NCBI GenBank assembly: GCA_036741695.1
Contig: DAINRU010000036.1
Span: 1-20,878, forward strand
Source: JAFANK01 sp036741695
GTDB lineage: Bacteria > Vulcanimicrobiota > Vulcanimicrobiia > Eremiobacterales > Eremiobacteraceae
Length of the DNA stretch: 20,878 nucleotides
Direction of reading: 5' to 3'
Under the pieces are notes generated by a model. That model saw nothing but the letters and a program-made list of their open reading frames with translations, was not told where the DNA came from and made no database searches. The position numbers and the translations under genes are program-made. Within the stretch, counting starts at the first letter, position 1. Every line of letters begins with the position of its first letter. Of this stretch, positions 1 through 6,997 are shown piece after piece.

Positions 1-1932
1 ATCATCGGGACCGCCGGGCACGTCGACCACGGCAAGAGCTCGCTCGTCATCGCGCTGACCGGCCACAACCCCGACCGCCTCATCGAGGAGCAGCGGCGCG
101 GAATGACGCTCGACCTCGGCTTTGCACCCTTGCGCTACCCCGACGGCATCGAAGCCGGCATCATCGACGTCCCTGGCCACGAGCGCTTTTTGCATAACAT
201 GCTGGCCGGCGCAGCGGGCATGGAGCTGTTGCTGCTGGTCATCGACGCGAGCGAGGGGCCCAAGCCGCAGACCTTCGAGCATCTGCACATCCTCAACTTC
301 CTCAACGTGGCGCGCGCTATCATCGTGCTCACCAAGGTCGACCTGGTCGATGCAGATGCTCGCGCGACCGCGGCCGAGCTCGCGCGCGACGCCGTCCGCG
401 CAACCTTTGCGCAGGATGCTCCGCTGATCGAAGTGTCGACCGTGACCGGCGAGGGTATCGAATCGCTCAAGGCGGCCATCCATGACATCCTCGCAGCGCT
501 GCCAGCGCGGCGGCCACAAGCGCCGGCTTATCTGCCAGTCGATCGCGTCTTCGCGCTCGCGGGTCACGGCACGATCGTCACCGGCACCCTCATGCAAGGC
601 GTGATATCGTCCGGCGACACGCTCGCGTTGCAACCCTCCGGACTGCGCGCGCGGGTGAAGAGCCTGCAGATCTTCGGCCAGGGCGTGGCCCAGGCGAGCG
701 GCGGATCGCGCGTCGCGGTCAATATCCCAAACGTCGAGGTGTCGCAGATCGGCCGCGGCGAGGCGCTCGTCGCGGTGCGCGAGTTTGAACCGGCGCGCGA
801 ACTCGAGGTGGATTTCTTCGCCTTGCCGTCGGCGATCTCACTGCTGCGCCGGAGAATGCCGGTTCGCGTGCATATCGGATCGGCCGAAATTCCGGGCCAG
901 CTGCGCTTCGCGCACGCGCCGCCGATCGACGGCAGTGCATGCCGGGCGCAGGTGCTGCTCTGGCGTCCGGCCGTCTTTTATCCCGGGTTGCGTATCATCG
1001 TGCGCCGCATGAGCCCGAAGGATCTGCTCGGCGGCGCCGTCGTGCGCGGAGCTGTCACAGGGCAGGCGACGATGCGCAACGACGAGGCGTCGGCCACCGC
1101 CGATAAAGCCGCGGACGAGCTCCGTGCAGACATTGACTTCAGCGATGCGCCCACCGGCGCTGCGGAGGCGCTCGACGTCGTCAACGCCACGAGCCTCAAC
1201 CCGCTGTCCGCGGCAAGGATCGCCGCTCGTGCAAACGTCGCGCAGTGGCTGGCTGAGGCCGCGCTTGCCTGGCTGCTCGAGCACGGCCGAATTGTCCGCG
1301 TGGAAAAGCCGCTGGAATACGTATCGCGCGAAGCGTTTGACGCGGCATTTGCAAGCGCCGACGCCGCGATGCGCGAGCGCCACGCGCAAAGCCCATGGCG
1401 CTTGGGGATCACCCCGAGCGAGGCAGCCGCAGCAGTGGACGTGCCCGAACCGCTCGCGCTACGCTTGCTGCATGCCTGGCGCGACGACGGCCGCGTGGCG
1501 GTGCGCGCCGGCCTGTGGCATGCGCCCGACTTCACGCCAAGCTTGAGCACAGCGCAGACGGCGTTCTTCTCAGCGCAGGTCGCGGTATCCGGCGACCTCC
1601 CCTTTCTTCCTCATTCGTACGAGGCTGTCGCTCAGGCAGCAGCCGCGCGTTCGCGCGACACAGCGGAAGCACTTGCATCGCTGCTCGCGGTGGGGGCGTT
1701 CGTGCGCGTGGGTGACGATCTGTATCGGCGTTCACAGATCGAGAAGGCGCAAAAAGCGATCGCGGCCGTCATCGCAGAGAAAGGCTCCGCGACCATGGCG
1801 CAGCTGCGGGATGTGCTCGGCACTTCGCGTAAGTACGCGTTACCGCTGATGGAACATTTCGACAGCATCGGATTCACTCTGCGCGACGGCGACCTGCGGC
1901 GGCTGCGCAGCACGGCGAAAGCTCGCGGATGA
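1..1932 (+). CDS. selB: Selenocysteine-specific elongation factor SelB (5' end cut by window)
   Basis: SelB is the GTPase that delivers Sec-tRNA to ribosomes at UGA codons followed by a SECIS element. The frame is open from base 1, and probably only a few N-terminal residues are missing. Counting from base 1, the P-loop GHVDHGKS is at residues 6-13, a switch I stretch RRGMTLDLGFA follows near residue 32, DVPGHE is at 56-61 and TKVD (the SelB form of NKxD) at 111-114. A domain II signature GHGTIVTG follows near residue 183. The C-terminal third is made of winged-helix segments, and the last one (LGTSRKYALPLMEHFD, then RDGDLRRL) is the typical SelB mRNA-binding wing that EF-Tu lacks. The visible 643 residues exceed the E. 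coli length (about 614). It is followed after 31 bases by a permease gene, probably in one transcript. selA, selD and the Sec tRNA gene are not in the window. Confidence 0.95.
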   Translation: MIGTAGHVDHGKSSLVIALTGHNPDRLIEEQRRGMTLDLGFAPLRYPDGIEAGIIDVPGHERFLHNMLAGAAGMELLLLVIDASEGPKPQTFEHLHILNFLNVARAIIVLTKVDLVDADARATAAELARDAVRATFAQDAPLIEVSTVTGEGIESLKAAIHDILAALPARRPQAPAYLPVDRVFALAGHGTIVTGTLMQGVISSGDTLALQPSGLRARVKSLQIFGQGVAQASGGSRVAVNIPNVEVSQIGRGEALVAVREFEPARELEVDFFALPSAISLLRRRMPVRVHIGSAEIPGQLRFAHAPPIDGSACRAQVLLWRPAVFYPGLRIIVRRMSPKDLLGGAVVRGAVTGQATMRNDEASATADKAADELRADIDFSDAPTGAAEALDVVNATSLNPLSAARIAARANVAQWLAEAALAWLLEHGRIVRVEKPLEYVSREAFDAAFASADAAMRERHAQSPWRLGITPSEAAAAVDVPEPLALRLLHAWRDDGRVAVRAGLWHAPDFTPSLSTAQTAFFSAQVAVSGDLPFLPHSYEAVAQAAAARSRDTAEALASLLAVGAFVRVGDDLYRRSQIEKAQKAIAAVIAEKGSATMAQLRDVLGTSRKYALPLMEHFDSIGFTLRDGDLRRLRSTAKARG

Positions 1933-1963
1933 CGCTGCTTCCCCTAAGCGACCTCGGCGAAGC

Positions 1964-3088
1964 ATGTTGACGTTCGTCTGGCACTGGCTGTTCGCAGCGT
2001 TTGCGATGTTCTGGCAGGTCTTGTGGTCGCTGCTCGCCGGCTTCATCATCTCCGCGATGATCCAGGCCTACGTGCCCAAGGATGGGCTGAGCACAATCCT
2101 CGGCCGCCGCGGCGTGCGGGAGATCGGCCTGGCCACGGTGCTCGGCGCCGCGAGTTCCTCGTGCAGCTATGCCGCGGCCGCCACCGCCAAGTCGCTCTTC
2201 AAACGCGGCGCCGACTTCACAGTCGCCATGGTCTTCATGTTCGCCTCGACGAATCTCGTCGTCGAGCTCGGGCTTGTGCTGTGGCGACTCATGGGCTGGC
2301 CTTTCGTCGTCGCGGAATGGCTCGGCGGCCTCGTGCTCATCGCCGTCTTCGTGCTGCTCTCACGGCTGCTCATCCCGCGCGGCGCCATCGACGAGGGCCG
2401 CGCCCATGTCGAAGCGCCGAGCGGTGGGCACGAGCACGACCACGGCGAGATGCTGGCCCCCGGCGCTACATTGCTCGACAAGCTGCGCTCCGCTATCGGC
2501 TGGCGATACGTCGCCCACTACTTCGAGATGGACTGGTCGATGCTGCAGAACGACCTTGTGCTCGGCTTCCTCATTGCCGGGTTCCTCGCGGTCGCCGTCC
2601 CTGCAACGTGGTGGCAGCATCTCTTCGTCACGACTGCCTCCGCCCCGGTGCGCACGATCGAGAACGCGCTCGTCGGCCCCATCGTCGCCATCTTGAGCTT
2701 CGTCTGTTCGATCGGCAATGTGCCCTTGGCCGCCGTCCTGTGGAACGGAGGCAGCACCTTCGGCGGCGTCATCTCGTTCTTGTACGCAGACCTCATCGTC
2801 TTGCCGCTCATCGACGTCTACCGCAAATACTATGGCTGGGGACTCGCCTTGCGCATGGTCGGCGTCTTCTATCTCGCCATGGTCGCAGCCGGCTTGATCG
2901 TCGAGCTCGCCTTCGCGGCCTTGGGCGCGGTGCCGCATCCGAGCGGTGGCTTCCTCATGCAGATCGAGACGATCAACTTCAACTACACAGCAGTCCTCAA
3001 TGTCGTCTTCATCGTGTTGGCGCTTATGCTTGTCTGGTGGGGCCGCCGGGCGGTGCCGGGCGATGAGGCGCATGCACACTGCCATTAG
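1964..3088 (+). CDS. UPF0718/COG0701-type permease with histidine-rich segments
   Basis: This 374-residue polytopic membrane protein has about eight hydrophobic segments and resembles the predicted permease family UPF0718 (DUF318, COG0701), whose characterised relatives include ArsP-type efflux permeases. Family-like marks are SSSCSYAAAA with Cys67 after the second membrane segment, and CSIGNVPLAAVLW with Cys248 followed by a GG-S-FGG stretch and YRKYYG. The central cytoplasmic or periplasmic loop carries HEHDH (residues 156-160) and the C-terminus ends in HAHCH (370-374). Both could bind a metal or metalloid; that is inference. The ATG at 1964 has only a weak upstream purine stretch, which suits translation coupled to selB 31 bases upstream. 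The substrate is unknown. Position next to selB allows a selenium or other chalcogen/metalloid role but does not show it. Confidence 0.85.
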   Translation: MLTFVWHWLFAAFAMFWQVLWSLLAGFIISAMIQAYVPKDGLSTILGRRGVREIGLATVLGAASSSCSYAAAATAKSLFKRGADFTVAMVFMFASTNLVVELGLVLWRLMGWPFVVAEWLGGLVLIAVFVLLSRLLIPRGAIDEGRAHVEAPSGGHEHDHGEMLAPGATLLDKLRSAIGWRYVAHYFEMDWSMLQNDLVLGFLIAGFLAVAVPATWWQHLFVTTASAPVRTIENALVGPIVAILSFVCSIGNVPLAAVLWNGGSTFGGVISFLYADLIVLPLIDVYRKYYGWGLALRMVGVFYLAMVAAGLIVELAFAALGAVPHPSGGFLMQIETINFNYTAVLNVVFIVLALMLVWWGRRAVPGDEAHAHCH

Positions 3089-3100
3089 GCGCTGGCGCTA

Positions 3101-4015
3101 ATGGGAGTCTTGCTCGGGCTGCTCTCGGGCATCACCTATGGCGCCGCGGATTTCATCGGCGGTCTGGCCAGCCGCCGCTCGTCCACGCTCTCGGTCGTCG
3201 TGATCTCGCAACTCGCCGGTCTCGTCGCGCTCATCTGTCTCGTGCTCATCCTCCCGCACGCCAGTCCCGCCCGCTCGGATCTGCTCTGGGGATGTGCCGC
3301 CGGTCTCGGCGGCGCGGCTGGCATCACGCTCTTGTATCGCGGGCTTGCCATCGGCCGCATGAGCCTAGTTTCCCCGATCACGGCAGTTGTCGCCGCGATC
3401 ATCCCGCTGGTCGTCGGCCTGCTCTTGCACGAGCGCCCGTCGCCCTTCGCGCTTACCGGCGTCGCCATCGCGTTGCTCGCGGTCGTCTTGGTCTCGACGA
3501 CGGACATGCCCGGCGAACCTGCCTCCAATGCTGCGCCCGGTCTTGTCGGCGCGCGTCAGTTGCAAGAACACGCCGCCGCCGTCCGGAACTGGGCGCTGCA
3601 GCCCGGCTTGAGCGAGGCGCTGTTGTCAGGGATCTCCATCGGCGCATTCTACGTCTGCATCGCGCAATCGCATGCGAACGCCGGCCTGTGGCCGCTCGTC
3701 TGCTCGCGCCTCGCGTCTGTGGGCGTGCTCGCCGTGCTGGCACTTGCGGTGGGCCGCTCGCTCGCGCCGCAGCCGGGAAGCTGGGTGATGATCATCGTTG
3801 CTGGGGTCATCGACATGTGCGCCAATGCGCTGTATCTGCTGGCCACGAGGTACGGGATGCTGTCCATCGTCGCCGTCCTGGCTTCGCTCTATCCGGCGAG
3901 CACGGTCCTGCTCGCCCGAGTCGTGCTGCGCGAGCGGCTCAACAGACTACAAATCGCCGGCGTCGCTTGCGCGCTCGTGGCGGTCGGGATGATCGCCACA
4001 GGAACGTCACACTGA
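3101..4015 (+). CDS. EamA/DMT-superfamily transporter
   Basis: A 304-residue inner-membrane protein with about ten hydrophobic helices arranged as two repeats, as in drug/metabolite transporters of the EamA family. The first repeat begins GITYGAADFIGG and ends near the ERPSPF stretch that follows helix 4-5. The second ends with the typical ASLYPASTVLLARVVLRERL segment followed by an AG-V-ALVAVG helix. A polar linker (about residues 143-165) separates the halves. It starts 12 bases after the permease stop and ends 10 bases before the thioesterase start, so the three are probably cotranscribed with selB. The substrate cannot be told from sequence; family members export amino acids, nucleotides or other small metabolites. 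Confidence 0.88.
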   Translation: MGVLLGLLSGITYGAADFIGGLASRRSSTLSVVVISQLAGLVALICLVLILPHASPARSDLLWGCAAGLGGAAGITLLYRGLAIGRMSLVSPITAVVAAIIPLVVGLLLHERPSPFALTGVAIALLAVVLVSTTDMPGEPASNAAPGLVGARQLQEHAAAVRNWALQPGLSEALLSGISIGAFYVCIAQSHANAGLWPLVCSRLASVGVLAVLALAVGRSLAPQPGSWVMIIVAGVIDMCANALYLLATRYGMLSIVAVLASLYPASTVLLARVVLRERLNRLQIAGVACALVAVGMIATGTSH

Positions 4016-4025
4016 AGGAAGACAC

Positions 4026-4532
4026 ATGAGCACACCCGCTCGTAGTCGCACCGTCACCTGGAAAGACCCCATGATCGTCGCCGACGCGGCCAAGACGCAG
4101 AGCGGGATCGACCGCCTGCGCGCCATCCTGCGCGGCGATGTGCCCGGCCCTCCCATGGCGCTCCTCGTCGGCCTCTCGATCGCCGAAGTCGAACAGGGCC
4201 GGGTCGTCTTCGAATGCGTCGCGGCGGAATACCATTACAACCTCGGCGGCGTGGCGCACGGCGGCCTTGCCTGCACGATACTCGATTCGGCGTTGGGGTG
4301 CGCGGTCACGTCCACGCTGCCCGCCGGGCGCAGCTGTGCGACGACGGATCTTCACGTCCGCTTCGTCCGGCCCATCACGCTTGAGAGCGGCAAGCTGCGC
4401 TGCGAAGCCACGATACTCCACGTCGGCAAGACGATCGGCACGGCGGAGGCCCGATTGACCGATGCCGCCGGCCGATTGTGCGCGCATGCGACCACCGCCT
4501 GCGCGATCTTGCGCGAGACAGACGACGAGTAG
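4026..4532 (+). CDS. PaaI-like hotdog-fold acyl-CoA thioesterase
   Basis: A 168-residue soluble protein with the PaaI/YdiI-type hotdog thioesterase core. The stretch NLGGVAHGGLACTILDSALG (about residues 74-93) is the hallmark: His-Gly-Gly at the start of the long central helix, with the Asp in ILDSA in the catalytic position. It is followed by a beta-strand LHVRFVRP and the closing strands around LHVGKTIGTAEARLTD. Family members hydrolyse CoA thioesters of aromatic or acyl groups; the substrate here is unknown. A 30-residue N-terminal extension precedes the fold. The start is supported by AAGGAAG just upstream (about 4016-4022). It is the last gene of the selB-led run, and its TAG stop lies inside the left arm of the hairpin at 4527-4561. 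Confidence 0.87.
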   Translation: MSTPARSRTVTWKDPMIVADAAKTQSGIDRLRAILRGDVPGPPMALLVGLSIAEVEQGRVVFECVAAEYHYNLGGVAHGGLACTILDSALGCAVTSTLPAGRSCATTDLHVRFVRPITLESGKLRCEATILHVGKTIGTAEARLTDAAGRLCAHATTACAILRETDDE

Positions 4533-4561
4533 CCGCTCGCCTTACGCGGGAGCGGCTACTC
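4527..4561. terminator. Bidirectional hairpin between convergent genes
   Basis: GAGTAGCCGCTC (4527-4538) and GAGCGGCTACTC (4550-4561) form a perfect 12-bp inverted repeat with an 11-base loop. The thioesterase stop codon (TAG, 4530-4532) lies in the left arm. The stop of the opposite-strand sulfurtransferase (TAA on the - strand, 4542-4544) lies in the loop. There is no T-tract on either side, so it is either a non-canonical intrinsic terminator or an mRNA 3'-end stabiliser working on both transcripts. Confidence 0.7.
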
Positions 4562-5408
4562 CTGCTTCCTTGACGATCGGGACGTCGATGAGGTTGCCGT
4601 ACTCGGTCCACGACCCATCGTAGTTGCGGACATTGTCGAAACCGAGCAGGTACTTCAGCACGAACCAGGTGTGCGACGAGCGCTCGCCGATGCGGCAATA
4701 GGCGATGATCTCTTTCTTATCGTCCACGCCCTTGCCGCCGTACAGCGTGGCGAGTTCGTCAGCGGGTTTGAACGTGCCGTCATCGCGCACGGCCTGGGCC
4801 CAGGGCACGTTGATCGCACCGGGGATGTGACCCGCGCGCTGCGCCGTCTCGGTCATGCCTGGCGGTGCGATGATCTCGCCCGTGAACTCCGGCGTGGAAC
4901 GGACATCGACCAGGTGGTGCGACTTGTCTTCGACCGCCTCCAGCACGAGGTCGCGCTTGGCGCGCAGTTCCGGATTGACGGCGCTGACGCGATAATCGGC
5001 TTTGGGATATGACGGCACGTCTTTGCTCAGCGGCTTATTCTCCGCCAGCCACTTCTTGCGGCCGCCGTCGATGAGCAGGATCTTGTCGTGACCGTAATAC
5101 TTGAGGATCCAGAACGCGAACGCGGCGAACCAATTGTTGTTGTCGCCGTACAGCACGATCGTCGTGTTGTTGCTGATGCCGCTTGTGGAGAGCAGGTCTT
5201 CGATCTCGTCGCTCGTCGGGATGTCGCGGCGCACCGGATCGTTGAGCTGCGTCTGCCAGTTGAAACCGATCGCACCGGGGATGTGGCCTTGGTCGTATGC
5301 CGTCGTGTCGACGTCCACTTCCACAAAACGCAGGCCGGGATCGTTCTGATGCGCTTGGGCCCAATCGGTCGTCACCAGGACTTCCGGATGGGCGTACTCT
5401 CGGGCCAT
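4542..5408 (-). CDS. Thiosulfate/3-mercaptopyruvate sulfurtransferase (two-domain rhodanese)
   Basis: A 288-residue tandem-rhodanese enzyme that moves sulfane sulfur from thiosulfate or mercaptopyruvate to cyanide or thiol acceptors, probably in the cytoplasm (no signal peptide). The N-terminal domain (about 10-125) has the structural signature VEVDVDTTAYDQGHIPGA but carries Asp in VLYGDNNNW where a catalytic Cys would sit, as is normal in this family. The C-terminal domain (about 155-280) has the loop CRIGERS with catalytic Cys238, followed by SHTWFVLKYLLG and DGSWTEYG. The CRIGERS loop fits thiosulfate better than mercaptopyruvate preference. The ATG at 5408 was chosen over the longer open frame because it begins the family's MAREYAHPEVLV N-terminus and has GAAGGAG (complement of 5419-5425) 10 bases upstream. 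It is divergent from the CstB-like gene. Confidence 0.94.
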   Translation of the reverse strand: MAREYAHPEVLVTTDWAQAHQNDPGLRFVEVDVDTTAYDQGHIPGAIGFNWQTQLNDPVRRDIPTSDEIEDLLSTSGISNNTTIVLYGDNNNWFAAFAFWILKYYGHDKILLIDGGRKKWLAENKPLSKDVPSYPKADYRVSAVNPELRAKRDLVLEAVEDKSHHLVDVRSTPEFTGEIIAPPGMTETAQRAGHIPGAINVPWAQAVRDDGTFKPADELATLYGGKGVDDKKEIIAYCRIGERSSHTWFVLKYLLGFDNVRNYDGSWTEYGNLIDVPIVKEAGVAAPA

Positions 5409-5566
5409 ATGATACAGGCTCCTTCGGGTGTTTGGTTGGAGGTTTTGTGCCGACTTCGGATACCCCGCCGGCGTCGCGCCGAAACTGGGGCAGGCTGTGT
5501 TCGTCGCTTGCCGGCCCACTCCTAGATAAAGAGAGGAAGGCGGTATCGCCTCGGTAACCTTCAGCT
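5409..5566. promoter_or_regulatory. Divergent intergenic region between two sulfur-transfer genes
   Basis: This 158-base gap separates the starts of the sulfurtransferase (-) and the CstB-like gene (+), so promoters for both must lie here unless the starts are mis-called. The - strand has a clear Shine-Dalgarno at 5419-5425. The + strand has only GAGAGGAAGG (5531-5540), which is 26 bases from the ATG at 5567 and too far for a normal ribosome binding site. I see no convincing -35/-10 pair or strong dyad. Confidence 0.45.
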
Positions 5567-6997
5567 ATGTTCTTCCGCCAGATCTACGATGAGGGCTTGG
5601 CACAAGCCTCATATGTCGTCGGCTGCGAGGCGACAGGCGAGGCCCTTGTCGTCGACCCGCGCCGAGATATAGACGTCTACAGGGATCTCGCCGCCGCCCA
5701 CGACCTGCGCATCGTCGCGGTGGCTGAGACCCACATCCACGCCGATTATCTCTCCGGCGGCCGCGAGCTCGCTGCTGCCACCGGCGCGACCCTCTACCTC
5801 TCCGGTCACGGCGATGCTGAGTATGGATATCTCGCGGAGCAAGAGGGCGTCCGCGTCAAGCTCGTGCGCCACGGCGATGAGATCCGTGTCGGCAATATCC
5901 GCGCCCGCGTCCGCCACACCCCGGGCCACACGCCCGAGCATATCTGCTTTGAGATCTTCGACGGCGCGCAGGCACCGCAACCCATGCTGCTGCTCTCCGG
6001 CGATTTCTTCTTCGTCGGCGACCTCGGGCGGCCCGATCTGCTCGAAGAGGCGTTAGGCGCAGCCGGCACCGCGCGCTTGAGCGCGCATGTCATGTACGCG
6101 AGTCTGAAGTCCGCGCTTGCTGACCTCCCTGATTTCATCCAGATCTGGCCGGCGCACGGCGCGGGCTCAGCCTGTGGCAAGGCGCTCGGCGCAGTCCCCA
6201 GCACGACGCTCGGCTACGAGCGTCGTTTTTCGTGGTGGAGCGCGTTCGCCGACAAGGGCGACGAGGAGGGGTTCGTCACGGCGCTGCTCGAGGGGCAACC
6301 AGATGCACCAACCTATTTCGCGCGCATGAAGCACCTCAATCGCGGCCTCACGCCGCTGCTGCGCGGCTTGCCTTCGCCCAAGCAGCTCGATCCTAAACAG
6401 CTTGCGGCTGCTCTCGAGCGCGGCGCGCTCATCATCGACACGCGCTCGCGCGACGAGTTCTGCACGCTGCACGTCAGAGGCAGCGTGAGCGTGCCCGACA
6501 AGCCGTCCTTCTCCACTCGCAGCGCGTGGTTTGCGGCGCCCGACCGGCCCATCGTGCTCGTGGCAAAGCCCGGGCGCGTCGACGCGCTCGTGCGCAAGCT
6601 CGTCCGCGTCGGGCTCGACCAGATCGCAGGGTTCGTCTCAGACGTCGCCAGTTCAGGCCTTCCCACGGCATCACTGCCCAGCGTCACGCTCGACGAGGCC
6701 AAGCGGCGCTGGTCGGCGGGTGAAGCGGTCGTGCTCGACGTCCGTCAGCGCGGAGAGTTCGCCGAATCGCACATCCCGCACGCGCAGCACGTGAGCGCAG
6801 GCAAGCTCATCGCCAAGATCGCCGACGTCCCCACGAATCGGCCGCTGCTCGTCATGTGCGCGGGTGGTGACCGCTCGGTGGCAGCGGCAAGCGTGCTCAG
6901 CGCGTTTGGCTTCCGCGATGTCGTAAACGTGCCCGATGGATTCGATGGGTGGCGAGCGCAGGGGTTGCCGGTGGAATCGGGGCTCGTGCGGTCCTAG
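5567..6997 (+). CDS. CstB-like persulfide dioxygenase-rhodanese fusion
   Basis: A 476-residue, three-domain cytoplasmic enzyme. Residues 1 to about 255 are a metallo-beta-lactamase fold of the ETHE1/persulfide dioxygenase type: THIHADYLSGG gives His56, His58 and Asp60, HTPGHT gives His121, SGDFFFVGDLGRPDL gives Asp146, and WPAHGAGSACGKALG lies near residue 200. By comparison with ETHE1, His56, His121 and Asp146 would hold the single iron. Residues about 270-365 form a rhodanese domain without a catalytic Cys (VLVAKPGRVDA at the loop). Residues about 375-470 form a second rhodanese domain with MCAGGDRS and Cys431. This order (dioxygenase, pseudo-rhodanese, rhodanese) is that of staphylococcal CstB, which turns persulfides plus sulfite into thiosulfate. 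The stop overlaps that of the convergent sensor gene. Alternative naming: generic MBL-fold/rhodanese protein. Confidence 0.88.
   Translation: MFFRQIYDEGLAQASYVVGCEATGEALVVDPRRDIDVYRDLAAAHDLRIVAVAETHIHADYLSGGRELAAATGATLYLSGHGDAEYGYLAEQEGVRVKLVRHGDEIRVGNIRARVRHTPGHTPEHICFEIFDGAQAPQPMLLLSGDFFFVGDLGRPDLLEEALGAAGTARLSAHVMYASLKSALADLPDFIQIWPAHGAGSACGKALGAVPSTTLGYERRFSWWSAFADKGDEEGFVTALLEGQPDAPTYFARMKHLNRGLTPLLRGLPSPKQLDPKQLAAALERGALIIDTRSRDEFCTLHVRGSVSVPDKPSFSTRSAWFAAPDRPIVLVAKPGRVDALVRKLVRVGLDQIAGFVSDVASSGLPTASLPSVTLDEAKRRWSAGEAVVLDVRQRGEFAESHIPHAQHVSAGKLIAKIADVPTNRPLLVMCAGGDRSVAAASVLSAFGFRDVVNVPDGFDGWRAQGLPVESGLVRS
6994..6997. other. Convergent stop codons sharing the palindrome CTAG
   Basis: The TAG stop of the CstB-like gene (6995-6997) and the TAG stop of the sensor gene on the other strand (read from 6996 to 6994) are both contained in the four-base palindrome CTAG. 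The two coding regions therefore overlap tail to tail with no room for a terminator between them. Confidence 0.9.

Noticed and set aside
2023..3066. 347-codon + strand frame overlapping the permease
   Set aside because: Arg-rich translation in another frame of the permease gene, with no domain signature.
4542..5519. Longer sulfurtransferase start at 5519
   Set aside because: The extra 37 residues match no family N-terminus, and the ATG at 5408 has a good Shine-Dalgarno and the expected MAREYAHPEVLV start.
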